From: Pedobacter xixiisoli
GTDB taxonomy: Bacteria; Bacteroidota; Bacteroidia; Sphingobacteriales; Sphingobacteriaceae
Assembly (NCBI RefSeq): GCF_900215335.1
Contig: NZ_OCMT01000002.1
Span: 1,302,001 to 1,366,000 of the forward strand
Length of the DNA: 64,000 nt
Direction of reading: 5' to 3'
Part shown: in pieces, positions 17,359 through 25,996 of the stretch
Numbering within the stretch: the first letter of the stretch is position 1
Layout of the letters: the number at the start of each line of letters is the position of its first letter
The notes under the pieces: model-generated
Told to the model about the DNA's origin: nothing
The model's database searches: none
The model's input: only the letters and a program-made list of their open reading frames with translations
Made by a program: the position numbers and the translations under genes

Positions 17359-18099
17359 TTGCAAGAAAATATTACATTTCCAGAATTTGACTTTGCCGCT
17401 GGCGAACTCCTGCTCATCAATAAACCGTATAAATGGACTTCTTTTGACGTTGTTGGAAAAATCCGTAACTCGTTAAAACCACAGAAGTTAAAGGTTGGCC
17501 ATGCTGGTACTTTAGACCCTTTAGCCACCGGCTTGCTGATTGTTTGCACAGGAAAACTCACCAAGCAAATTGATACTTTCCAAGCGGAAGAAAAAGAATA
17601 CACAGGAACTTTAGTTTTAGGAGCTACCACCCCATCTTACGATATGGAAACCGAGGTAGATGGCACTTTCGAGATTGCTAATATTACCGAGGAGCAAATC
17701 TACGCGGCTACAGCACAATTTACTGGTGACATCAGTCAATATCCGCCAGCGCATTCTGCAGTAAAAGTAAACGGCGAACGTTTGTATGTGAAAGCTCGTT
17801 TGGGTGAAGAGGTGGAATTAAAAAAACGCTTCGTAACCGTTAATGAGTTCGAAATTACCAGAATTGCTTTACCAGATGTAGATTTTAGAGTGGTTTGCAG
17901 CAAGGGAACTTATATCCGTTCGTTGGTTTCTGATTTTGGAAAAGCACTGAATAACGGAGCTTATTTGTCTAAACTTACACGCACAAGAAGTGGTAACTTT
18001 TTATTGAGTAAAGCCTATGAGCTCCCAGATTTGATTGGTTATCTTCGTAATAAAAAAGAAGAAGCAAAAGCAAATATCGAAACTGATGAAAAAGCTTAA
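17359..18099 (+). CDS. truB: tRNA pseudouridine-55 synthase
   Basis: Makes pseudouridine 55 in the T-loop of tRNAs. The catalytic Asp lies in GHAGTLDPLATGLL, and KWTSFDVVGKIR and PSYDMETE are also family-typical; 246 residues. The start is unusual: the only reasonable codon is TTG at 17359, since the next ATG would remove the first conserved strand. The gene has its own -7 box, and its last 14 bases overlap the start of the YitT-type gene, implying coupling. Confidence 0.94.
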   Translation: MQENITFPEFDFAAGELLLINKPYKWTSFDVVGKIRNSLKPQKLKVGHAGTLDPLATGLLIVCTGKLTKQIDTFQAEEKEYTGTLVLGATTPSYDMETEVDGTFEIANITEEQIYAATAQFTGDISQYPPAHSAVKVNGERLYVKARLGEEVELKKRFVTVNEFEITRIALPDVDFRVVCSKGTYIRSLVSDFGKALNNGAYLSKLTRTRSGNFLLSKAYELPDLIGYLRNKKEEAKANIETDEKA

Positions 18100-18949
18100 T
18101 AGTACAGAAAGTAAGCGTATGGCAAGGGAAATCCTTTTCATGTGCTTAGGTGTAATCTCTGCTTGTTTTGGATTGAAAAGTTTTTTAATGCCCGAAGATT
18201 TTATCGATGGTGGCGTAACAGGTATTTCCTTATTAGTAAGCACATTAACCAAATGGAATTTATCGTACCTCATCGTCATCATTAATATTCCTTTTATCAT
18301 TTTAGGATATAAGCAAATTGGAAAAACTTTCGCACTTAAAACGTCCATCGCCATTGCGGCACTTTCTTTAGGATTGATTTTTATTCCTTTCCAACCCATT
18401 ACCCACGAGAAAGTTTTAGTCGCTTTTTTTGGTGGATTTTTCTTGGGAGGTGGTATTGGTTTGGCAATGCGTGGTGGCTGTGTAATTGATGGCACCGAAG
18501 TTTTAGCACTTTACATCAGTAGAAATAGCCAACTAACGGTAGGAAATATCATTTTCATGCTTAACATTGTGATTTTCCTTTTTGCCGCTTATTTTATAAA
18601 TATAGATACTGCATTATATGCTATACTAACCTACCTATCCGCTACCAATACCATCGATTTTATTGTAAACCGATTGGAAGCTTATACAGGTGTAACCATC
18701 ATTTCTGAGGAGAATGAAACCATCAAATTGTTTATTATTAACGAGATGAAACGTGGTGTAACCATTTATAAAGGCGAAGGTGGTTATTTGCAGAAAAAAG
18801 ACATCGACATTATTTATACAGTGGTAACGAAGCTCGAATTGAGCAAACTGCAAGATAAAGTAAACGAAATTGACCCAAATGCGTTTGTAGTACAACAACA
18901 AATTGCTGATTTAAAAGGTGGCGTAGTTAAACGTCAGGCTTTCCATTAA
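18086..18949 (+). CDS. YitT-family membrane protein (DUF161/DUF2179)
   Basis: A 287-residue protein of the YitT family. Five or six hydrophobic segments span about 12-195, with the repeated glycine-rich FIDGGVTGISLL and GCVIDGTEVLALY motifs. A soluble DUF2179-type domain follows (about 205-280, TIISEENETIKLFIINEMKRG). The function is unsettled. The ATG at 18086 lies inside truB; an upstream in-frame extension to 18035 is entirely within truB and is rejected. The gene ends before a long inverted repeat. Confidence 0.88.
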   Translation: MKKLNSTESKRMAREILFMCLGVISACFGLKSFLMPEDFIDGGVTGISLLVSTLTKWNLSYLIVIINIPFIILGYKQIGKTFALKTSIAIAALSLGLIFIPFQPITHEKVLVAFFGGFFLGGGIGLAMRGGCVIDGTEVLALYISRNSQLTVGNIIFMLNIVIFLFAAYFINIDTALYAILTYLSATNTIDFIVNRLEAYTGVTIISEENETIKLFIINEMKRGVTIYKGEGGYLQKKDIDIIYTVVTKLELSKLQDKVNEIDPNAFVVQQQIADLKGGVVKRQAFH

Positions 18950-18960
18950 AATTAAAATGA

Positions 18961-19021
18961 AACCACATACACACAGAATGTTTTATCTAATAGACAGGAA
19001 AAACTATGTTTCTATGTGGTT
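18961..19021. repeat. Inverted repeat after the YitT-type gene
   Basis: AACCACATA at 18961-18969 pairs with TATGTGGTT at 19013-19021, followed by TAAAAAAG. It may act as a terminator. It resembles loosely the CCACAGAT-type elements at 57201 and 59787. Two copies of the palindrome ATCATGAT follow at 19047 and 19080. Confidence 0.55.
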
Positions 19022-19119
19022 AAAAAAGATTTATACGTTTTGAACCATCATGATTTTCAAGTCAAAAAATAAGCAAATAATCATGATAGCTCATCTCCAT
19101 TAAGCAAAGATATAGCTGG

Positions 19120-20064
19120 ATGAAAATATATACTCAACTTTCGGAGTTTAAGAAATTAGCCAATGCGGTAGTTACCATCGGTACTTTTGACGGTGTACAT
19201 TTTGGGCATCAAAAAATCATCAAAAGACTTTGTGAGCTGGCAAAATCATCTGGCGGAGAAACAGTACTACTTACTTTCTTCCCGCACCCACGAATGATTA
19301 TCGACCCTGAAAATCAGGATTTGAAGATGATTAACACTGTCAATGAGAAAGCTCAAATCTTAGCAAGTTTAGGGGTAGATCATTTAATCATCACACCATT
19401 TACTAGAGATTTTTCTAATTTAAGTGCAGAAGAGTACATCAAAAACATCTTGGTTGATGCCATTGGCACAAAAAAAATCATCATCGGTTACGACCACCGT
19501 TTTGGCAAAGATAGATTGGGTAACATCCAAACTTTAGTGGAAAATGCTGCTACACACGGTTACGAAGTAGAGGAAATTCCGGAGCAAGATATTAACGACG
19601 TTGCCGTAAGCTCTACTAAAATTAGAAAAGCATTATTAGATGGCGATGTAGCCTTGGCAAACGAATATTTAGGTTATGCCTTTTCTATTTATGGGCCAGT
19701 AATTAAAGGTGATAAAATTGGCAGAACCATTGGTTTTCCTACGGCGAACATCTTCGTATCTGAAACCTACAAACTTATTCCAAGTGATGGCATTTATGCG
19801 GTTACGGTTGAAATGGGCGAAGAGAAAAACCCAGAGACCTACAGAGGAATGGCGTACATCGGTCAACGTCCTACTATTAACGGTATGACTCGAAACATCG
19901 AAGTGAACATCTTTGATTTCGACAGAGAAATTTACGGACAGAATATCAAGATGAATTTCTTGGCTTTTTTAAGGCACGATGTAAAATTTACCGGATTAGA
20001 CGCATTAAAAATACAACTACAACGAGACAAACAAGATACTTTGGCTTTTTTTGAAGGTCATTAA
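19120..20064 (+). CDS. ribF: Bifunctional riboflavin kinase / FAD synthetase
   Basis: Converts riboflavin to FMN and FMN to FAD. The N-terminal FAD synthetase domain has the nucleotidyltransferase motif TIGTFDGVHFGHQ (about 20-32) and a later ISSTKIR-like stretch (VSSTKIRKAL). The C-terminal riboflavin kinase domain starts near 185, with GRTIGFPTANI and the catalytic NIEVNIFDFD. 314 residues, normal for the family. It is followed by a small secreted-protein gene on the same strand. Confidence 0.95.
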   Translation: MKIYTQLSEFKKLANAVVTIGTFDGVHFGHQKIIKRLCELAKSSGGETVLLTFFPHPRMIIDPENQDLKMINTVNEKAQILASLGVDHLIITPFTRDFSNLSAEEYIKNILVDAIGTKKIIIGYDHRFGKDRLGNIQTLVENAATHGYEVEEIPEQDINDVAVSSTKIRKALLDGDVALANEYLGYAFSIYGPVIKGDKIGRTIGFPTANIFVSETYKLIPSDGIYAVTVEMGEEKNPETYRGMAYIGQRPTINGMTRNIEVNIFDFDREIYGQNIKMNFLAFLRHDVKFTGLDALKIQLQRDKQDTLAFFEGH

Positions 20065-20151
20065 CATCTAATTGTCGTTTTCAATTTTAACAACTATCCT
20101 TTATTGCTTTAAACCTTAAAGAACCCAACATTTTTTTGTAAATTGTGGGCT

Positions 20152-20493
20152 ATGAAGTATGTGCTGCTCTTTTGTATATGGTTAACGTTATGTTTTTCTT
20201 CGTTATCTGCCAGCGAAATGCCTTCGCACAAGCAAAAATATTTGCAAACGAGTATTTCTAATAGCGTAAATATCAGCAAGAAGAAAAAATCTCCAAGCGT
20301 TACAAAAATCAAACTTCATTCTACAAAAGCTAGACTGTTTTTCTCTCAAAGCAATTTGCCAGATTTGCCTTTTAGTATTAAAACCAAGTCCGCCCTACCT
20401 GTTATAATACCAATTATTGGCTGGAATACTTTCGAAAATTTCAGTTACCGATATATCTACAGCTATCTATACCCTAAACATGCCTTTTGGTAA
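20152..20493 (+). CDS. Small secreted protein, unknown
   Basis: A 113-residue protein starting at the ATG at 20152 (an in-frame TTG at 20143 is less likely). A clear signal peptide (MKYVLLFCIWLTLCFSSLSA) is followed by a basic, Ser/Lys-rich mature region and an aromatic C-terminus (NFSYRYIYSYLYPKHAFW). I do not recognise the family. It sits between ribF and the antiporter gene on the same strand, with 58 bp before the latter. Confidence 0.6.
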   Translation: MKYVLLFCIWLTLCFSSLSASEMPSHKQKYLQTSISNSVNISKKKKSPSVTKIKLHSTKARLFFSQSNLPDLPFSIKTKSALPVIIPIIGWNTFENFSYRYIYSYLYPKHAFW

Positions 20494-20551
20494 ACACTGT
20501 TTTCATTTCTAATCATTAAAATTTAAACAACCCAACAACATTTTTAGCTAG

Positions 20552-22777
20552 ATGACACACTTACCTGTACTTATTGCAGATTTAGGATTGATACTTGCCG
20601 CTGGAGGCATTACCACTATTATATTCAAAAAAATCAAACAACCACTGGTTTTAGGCTATATCATTGCCGGACTTTTAGTTGGACCACATTTCAAATTTAT
20701 ACCTACCGTTTCCGATAATGCAAATGTGACCATTTGGGCAGAAATCGGTGTTATTTTCTTGCTATTCAGTTTAGGACTCGAATTTAGTTTTAAAAAGCTA
20801 GTCAAGGTTGGAGGTTCCTCCTCTATTACCGCTTTGGTAGAAATTATAGGAATGTCTCTCATTGGCTACTTTGCAGGTAAATTAATGGGATGGGAAACCA
20901 TGGATAGCATCTTTCTAGGTGCTGTGCTTTCCGTTTCATCTACCACCATTATCATCAGAGCGTTTGATGAACTTGGTGTAAAGCACAAGAAATTCGCCAA
21001 CCTTGTGTTCGGGGCATTGATTGTAGAAGATTTAGCAGCCATCTTAATTATGGTCTTGCTTACCACAGTTGCCGTTAGTCAGCAATTTGAGGGAGCAGAA
21101 ATGATTGTATCTATACTGAAACTTAGTTTCTTCCTTATACTTTGGTTCTTAGGTGGTATTTTCATCATTCCTTCTTTCTTAAAATTGACTAAAAAATTGA
21201 TGAACGACGAAACCTTATTGGTCGTATCACTAGCATTGTGTTTAGTAATGGTAATACTGGCTGTAAAGGTTGGATTTTCGCCAGCACTCGGCGCATTCAT
21301 CATGGGTTCAATTCTGGCAGAAACACCTCAAGCCGAAAAAATTGAACATCTCACCAAATCAGTGAAGGATTTATTTGGAGCAGTGTTTTTCGTCTCCGTC
21401 GGGATGCTAATTGACCCAAAAATATTGTTAGCCTACTGGCAGCCAATCCTAATTATCACAGGTATTACCATTGTTGGTAAGCTAATAACTACTGGAAGTG
21501 GTGCACTACTGTCGGGGCAACCACTTAAAACATCGGTGCAAACTGGATTGAGTTTAACACAAATTGGAGAGTTCTCGTTCATTATTGCTACTTTAGGTTT
21601 AACGTTAAAAGCAACCAGCGACTTCCTTTACCCTATTACCGTTGCTGTGTCGGCAATTACGACATTTACTACGCCATACCTCATCAAGTATTCAGAGAAT
21701 TTCTATAATTTCTTGGCGAAGATACTTCCAAAAAAATGGTTAGATGCCATTAGCAGATATAGCAGTAGCACCGAAGGTATCACCACCCTGAGCGATTGGA
21801 AAGTTCTACTTAGAGCTTATATCTCCAACACCATCATTCACTCGGTAATTATTATTGCGATTGTGGTTTTAGCTTCGAGGTATTTACATCCATTTATAGT
21901 TAAAAACATTACCAATGGAAAAGACGGAGTTGTGATTAGTGTAATTATTTCCTTCCTCATTATGTCTCCATTTTTATGGGCTTTATCTATTAAGAGGATA
22001 CAAAAAGTTGCCTATTCGCATTTGTGGTTAAACAAAAAATATACTCGTGGTCCATTGATCGCCATGGAGGTTTTTAGAATTGCACTAGGTGTATTCTTTG
22101 TAGGTTTCCTGATGTACGAATTCTTTGATACTTGGGTAGCTGCAGGAATAGCGCTAGGTTTAATTGTTGCGGTAATGGTTGTTTTCTCACGCAAACTACA
22201 AAGTTTTTACGAACGTATGGAGAACAGATTTTTCTATAACCTTAACGCTAGAGAAACCGCTAAAAAACAACCCGAAATCCTACCTTGGGATACGCACTTA
22301 TTAGAACTTACGGTAGCACCAGAGTCGAGGTTGGTAGGACAAACTCTAGTGGATTTAGCTGTGAGAGAGAAATACGGAATTAACATTGCCATGATTGAAC
22401 GTGGTAAAATCATGATTCCAACCCCAAAACGTGATGAACGACTGTACCCTAACGATAAAGTACTCGTCATTGGAACAGATGACCAATTGGCTAGCGTTAA
22501 GCATCTTTTTGATGGTGAACAGATAGAGATTGACGAAGACGAAACTTTCCCTAAACAGGATATGTCATTACAGAAGATTGTCATTAACAGCAAATCTCCA
22601 GTATTTGGTCAAAGCATCAGAGAAAGCGGCATCAGAGAAAAAACGCAAGGTTTGGTAGTTGGTATTGAACGAGATGGTCAACGTATCCTTAATCCGGATT
22701 CAAATCTTGTTTTTGAAAATGACGATATTGTTTGGATTGTGGGCAACAATAAGCGTATTCCCGAATTATTGAAATAG
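20552..22777 (+). CDS. KefB-type CPA2 cation:proton antiporter with two TrkA-C domains
   Basis: A 741-residue monovalent cation/H+ antiporter of the CPA2 family. The membrane domain (about 1-385) has 12-13 segments, including LILAAGGITTIIFKKIKQPLVLGYIIAGLLVGP and the ion-site region SLGLEFSF. Unusually, further hydrophobic segments occupy about 420-545. Two TrkA-C-like ligand-sensing domains end the protein (about 580-655 and 665-740, each with a GQxL/GQSI ... NDxV/NDDIVWIVG pattern). No RCK_N nucleotide domain is seen, so it differs from E. coli KefB/KefC. Probable role: K+ or Na+ and pH homeostasis. Confidence 0.9.
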   Translation: MTHLPVLIADLGLILAAGGITTIIFKKIKQPLVLGYIIAGLLVGPHFKFIPTVSDNANVTIWAEIGVIFLLFSLGLEFSFKKLVKVGGSSSITALVEIIGMSLIGYFAGKLMGWETMDSIFLGAVLSVSSTTIIIRAFDELGVKHKKFANLVFGALIVEDLAAILIMVLLTTVAVSQQFEGAEMIVSILKLSFFLILWFLGGIFIIPSFLKLTKKLMNDETLLVVSLALCLVMVILAVKVGFSPALGAFIMGSILAETPQAEKIEHLTKSVKDLFGAVFFVSVGMLIDPKILLAYWQPILIITGITIVGKLITTGSGALLSGQPLKTSVQTGLSLTQIGEFSFIIATLGLTLKATSDFLYPITVAVSAITTFTTPYLIKYSENFYNFLAKILPKKWLDAISRYSSSTEGITTLSDWKVLLRAYISNTIIHSVIIIAIVVLASRYLHPFIVKNITNGKDGVVISVIISFLIMSPFLWALSIKRIQKVAYSHLWLNKKYTRGPLIAMEVFRIALGVFFVGFLMYEFFDTWVAAGIALGLIVAVMVVFSRKLQSFYERMENRFFYNLNARETAKKQPEILPWDTHLLELTVAPESRLVGQTLVDLAVREKYGINIAMIERGKIMIPTPKRDERLYPNDKVLVIGTDDQLASVKHLFDGEQIEIDEDETFPKQDMSLQKIVINSKSPVFGQSIRESGIREKTQGLVVGIERDGQRILNPDSNLVFENDDIVWIVGNNKRIPELLK

Positions 22778-22824
22778 GAGATAAAAACTATATTTACTTT
22801 TAGTAAAACACCCCGCCCTTTGGG

Positions 22825-22879
22825 CACCCCTCTAAAAGAGGGGAATGGCTGTATTTAATTCCCCTCTTTTAGAGGGGTG
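22825..22879. repeat. Perfect 22-bp inverted repeat (nested palindrome)
   Basis: Arms at 22825-22846 and 22858-22879 are exact reverse complements with an 11-nt spacer. Each arm is itself nearly palindromic (CCCCTCT-AAAAGAGGGG). It lies between the antiporter and DUF2157-type genes, both plus strand, and could be a terminator or a dispersed repeat. Confidence 0.85.
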
Positions 22880-22942
22880 GTTGAAAACCGGGATGTTAAT
22901 TACGATTAGTTTTATACGCTGCTCTTTTATTACATTTTGCAA

Positions 22943-23983
22943 ATGAAAAAGATAGACCAAGATCATAGTGAATTTTTAGATGAAATGCTAGATTATTGGC
23001 AATCAGAAGGTTTCTTAGCTGATACTGACATTCAAAAGCTGAAAGCCAGTTACGAACCTAAAACTTTCGATTGGCGTCGTTTGGCCCAGTATTCATTCTG
23101 GATTGCAATGGCCTGCGGCGTAATTTCGTTAAGTGCACTATTGGTTGATAAATCATTACTCGATTACATCAAAAATCTTTACAATACACCAAATATTGTT
23201 ATCAGCATTATATCTGCATTCGTGGCAACTGGATGTTACATTTTGGGCTTTCGCAGAAAAAAAACAAAACCTCAACATGTATTCAGTAACGAGGCGATTA
23301 TTTTTTCCGGAGTGATGCTCACTGCAAATGCCATTGCCTATCTAGGTAAAGCGTTCAACAGTAATAGTAATCACTTTTCGTTATTGATATTTTTCTCGGT
23401 TATAATTTACCTATCACTAGCTTATTTCTTCAAATCAAGATTAATTTGGATTTTCGCCTTATTAGCTTTGGGCGCTTGGTTTGGTACAGAAACAGGCTAT
23501 CTTTCAAAATGGAACTGGTACTTTTTGGGCTTAAATTATCCGCTTAGGTTCGTCTTTTTCGGATTATTACTTACTGGGGTTTCTTTATTTTTAAGGAAAC
23601 ACAAACAACTATCCTATTTCTTCGATATTACCTATTTTGCTGGATTACTGTACCTATTTACTTCGCTATTACTGCTATCCATTTTTGGCAATTATGGCAC
23701 TTTAGAAGAATGGTACCTCATTAAACAAACTACGCTTTTCTATTGGGCAATTATCTCTGCGGTAATATGTGTGCTCGCCATCATCATCGGCCTTAAAAAA
23801 AACGATGCGATGTTAAGAGAATTCGGGATTATCTTTCTATTCATCAATCTTTACACCCGCTATTTCGAATATTTTTGGGACAGCTGGCACAAAGCGGTTT
23901 TCTTTCTCGTTCTAGCTATTTCCTTTATATTGATTGGTCGCAAAGCGGAAAAAATCTGGAGTTTGGAATTTATGAAGAAGTAG
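22943..23983 (+). CDS. DUF2157-type membrane protein
   Basis: A 346-residue protein from the ATG at 22943. A soluble N-terminus (about 1-45, FLDEMLDYWQSEGFLADTDIQKLKASY) matches the DUF2157 opening. About nine or ten hydrophobic segments follow and the protein ends in a short basic tail. Function unknown. A TTG six bases upstream in the same frame is a less likely start. It is followed by a stretch of word-like intergenic repeats. Confidence 0.75.
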   Translation: MKKIDQDHSEFLDEMLDYWQSEGFLADTDIQKLKASYEPKTFDWRRLAQYSFWIAMACGVISLSALLVDKSLLDYIKNLYNTPNIVISIISAFVATGCYILGFRRKKTKPQHVFSNEAIIFSGVMLTANAIAYLGKAFNSNSNHFSLLIFFSVIIYLSLAYFFKSRLIWIFALLALGAWFGTETGYLSKWNWYFLGLNYPLRFVFFGLLLTGVSLFLRKHKQLSYFFDITYFAGLLYLFTSLLLLSIFGNYGTLEEWYLIKQTTLFYWAIISAVICVLAIIIGLKKNDAMLREFGIIFLFINLYTRYFEYFWDSWHKAVFFLVLAISFILIGRKAEKIWSLEFMKK

Positions 23984-24055
23984 GCGATTGATAATGGTTA
24001 ATTGTAAATGGTTAATGGTTGATAGTCGAAAGTTGCAGGTTCTATAATATGACGT

Positions 24056-24118
24056 GTCTGATTATTGGTACTTGGATATTGGTCATTTATCTGAGCACTA
24101 ATTCTTGATACCTGACCA
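24056..24118 (-). repeat. Dispersed intergenic repeat, copy B (inverse of copy A)
   Basis: Read on the minus strand: TCAGGTATCA ... GACCAATATCCAAGTACCAA ... AATCAGAC. This parallels copy A at 14985-15039 with scattered substitutions and one ~9-nt insertion. The preceding 23984-24055 is also low-complexity (GGTTAAT-type words). Confidence 0.6.
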
Positions 24119-24170
24119 CCATAATCAAATAACCTGACCTCCGTCATAAAAACAAAAGTTCAATTAGCCT

Positions 24171-24178
24171 TATCTTTG
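24171..24178 (+). promoter_or_regulatory. -7 box of the truncated globin gene
   Basis: TATCTTTG, a full TAnnTTTG match, 18 nt before the ATG at 24197. It falls just after the repeat. Confidence 0.6.
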
Positions 24179-24196
24179 AATATTAAATATGAATAA

Positions 24197-24589
24197 ATGG
24201 CATTGGCAGATATTAGTAACTTAGAAGACATTCAATTATTAGTAAACACCTTCTATTCGCGAGTAAGAGAGAACGAATTATTAGGTCCAATTTTCAACGA
24301 ACGAATTGGAGATAGATGGGCAGAACACCTAGAAAAAATGTATCGCTTTTGGCAAACTGTACTTTTAGAGGTTCATACCTACACGGGAAGTCCTTTTCCA
24401 CCACATGCTAAATTACCTGTAGAAGCCTTACATTTTGATACTTGGCTACAAATATGGAACGGCACTTTAGACGAGTTTTTTGCTGGAGAAAAAGCGAGCG
24501 AAGCAAAATGGCGAGGTTATAAAATGGCAGAAATGTTCATGTACAAAATTGAATATTATCGTAATAACGATGCAAAACCGTTGCTTTAG
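24197..24589 (+). CDS. Group III truncated hemoglobin
   Basis: A 130-residue 2-on-2 globin. The likely proximal haem ligand is His79 in LPVEALHFDTWLQIW. The distal side has the NTFYSRVREN and HLEKMYRFWQTVLL stretches, and PFPPHAKLP is typical of group III. Likely roles are O2/NO binding or redox chemistry in the cytoplasm; none is proven for this group here. Monocistronic, or read through into the next gene after a repeat-rich 73-bp gap. Confidence 0.9.
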   Translation: MALADISNLEDIQLLVNTFYSRVRENELLGPIFNERIGDRWAEHLEKMYRFWQTVLLEVHTYTGSPFPPHAKLPVEALHFDTWLQIWNGTLDEFFAGEKASEAKWRGYKMAEMFMYKIEYYRNNDAKPLL

Positions 24590-24634
24590 CAGTTCCCAGT
24601 CGGCAGTTTACAATTTTCAGTTTGCAGTCTAAAA

Positions 24635-24659
24635 TCTCAAATCTACCGTCTCAAATCTA
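24635..24659 (+). repeat. Two TCTCAAATCTA words
   Basis: Exact 11-mers at 24635 and 24649 in the globin-downstream gap. The same word occurs at 16504 and 60687. Adjacent CAGTTTACAA / CAGTTTGCAG words are also repeat-like. Confidence 0.6.
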
Positions 24660-24662
24660 AAC

Positions 24663-25103
24663 ATGAAATCAAAAGTAGAACAACCTATCGCAGTCATTTG
24701 TACTTTCACTTGGGTGGGCTTTATCTGTGCCATCAGCTTTATGGAAGCTTGGTTAAAATTTAGAGCACCTGGGGTTACTTTGCCAATTGGTTTAGGTATA
24801 GGCAGATTGGTTTTTGCTGCACTCAACAAAGTGGAATGGGTATTTGCAGTAGCGATTTTGATTAGTAACATCAGGATAGCGAAAAAAATCAGCATCAATC
24901 CGTTTTACATTATAGTGGTTTTAATATTGATTGTACAAACTGTGTGGCTATTACCTGCATTAGATGCAAGAGCAGAATTATATATCGAAGGTAAAACCGT
25001 TCCCCCATCTAATTTACATTTATACTACGCTATTGCGGAAGGCATTAAGTTTATTTCGCTTTCTGTTTTCGGCACAAAATTATTTAAGCTGAAGAATGGC
25101 TAA
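24663..25103 (+). CDS. Four-helix membrane protein, unknown
   Basis: A 146-residue protein with four hydrophobic segments (about 8-27, 37-62, 75-98 and 115-138). Short loops and few charged residues within the membrane (Glu20 and Lys24 near the first segment) are all that stands out. It resembles small uncharacterised Bacteroidota membrane proteins; I cannot name the family. It starts two bases after a repeat word, so its promoter may lie farther upstream with the globin gene. Confidence 0.65.
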   Translation: MKSKVEQPIAVICTFTWVGFICAISFMEAWLKFRAPGVTLPIGLGIGRLVFAALNKVEWVFAVAILISNIRIAKKISINPFYIIVVLILIVQTVWLLPALDARAELYIEGKTVPPSNLHLYYAIAEGIKFISLSVFGTKLFKLKNG

Positions 25104-25221
25104 TTTTAGTACACAGGTTCTTTTAACTTTCCATCATTTCGATTTCTGAGCACAGTGTGGAAAGAACTGAAAATCAACGTGGTTAAATCTAGCAACATGC
25201 TCAGTTTAAATCAGTAGGCTT

Positions 25222-25264
25222 TTTTCGAGATTTCTATTCGTCGTGCCTCCTCATAGAAATGACG
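25222..25264. repeat. CGAGATTTCT / AGAAATGACG intergenic repeat
   Basis: Short member of the GTCATTTCGA family between converging genes. The rest of the 180-bp gap shows nothing else. Confidence 0.5.
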
Positions 25265-25282
25265 TGTTACTCTCTAAATAGA

Positions 25283-25939
25283 CTACCCGAAATGAACCAC
25301 TATTTGCTTTATCACCAAATAAAGCGCCAAACAATAAAGAAAAATTGCAATGCATTTATTGATTAATCGGCTACTCAGTGTAAATTTCTCCTGAATAAAT
25401 TTAGCGAAATAAGCGTAAGCATAAAGCGCCAAAATGGAACCCACACCAGAGCCTAAGCTAAAAATAGTTAAAGAAAGATAACTGGTTGTAATCCACTCGT
25501 GCAGAATAACGTAGTTTCCAAAAAACAACCAATAAGGAATTTGAACAGGATTGAGCACCCCTAAAATTACGCCATAAAGTACACTGCCTTTCCTACTATC
25601 TTCGGCAGCTTTAGGCTGGCTTACTTTATCTCGGTTTTTCCATGCCAATGTCCCCATGGTTAGTAAAAGTACAATCATGAAAACATCAACCAAAAAGCTC
25701 AACTGAAAGTTTCCAACTTTGATGGCATCAATATCTACATCACTAGAAATCCAACGAGCAAAACGCATCATCCCGAAGGTAAAGAAAACCTCTACACAAG
25801 AAAAAGCAAGGATAAATCCCCAAGCTTGGCGCATTCCCCTGTTGATGGTTAATTGCGCCAGCGTTAGATTAATATTACCCGGTGGGATGTATCCCATCGC
25901 GTTGAGAGCAACGCCAATTAGAAATGTTAGCACAAGCAT
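25283..25939 (-). CDS. LysE-family transporter
   Basis: A 218-residue membrane protein with six hydrophobic segments and the LysE/RhtB opening LIGVALNAMGYIPPGNINLTLAQ, where GPxN-like PPGN replaces the common GPNF. Family members export amino acids or related small solutes; the substrate here is unknown. It lies 57 bp downstream of uvrA on the same strand, so it may be cotranscribed, although no functional link is obvious. Confidence 0.85.
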   Translation of the reverse strand: MLVLTFLIGVALNAMGYIPPGNINLTLAQLTINRGMRQAWGFILAFSCVEVFFTFGMMRFARWISSDVDIDAIKVGNFQLSFLVDVFMIVLLLTMGTLAWKNRDKVSQPKAAEDSRKGSVLYGVILGVLNPVQIPYWLFFGNYVILHEWITTSYLSLTIFSLGSGVGSILALYAYAYFAKFIQEKFTLSSRLINKCIAIFLYCLALYLVIKQIVVHFG

Positions 25940-25996
25940 ATCCGGTTTGTTGGTTGTTTGTTTTTTAGGTGATCTGTCTTTATTCCTTGTTTTTTA

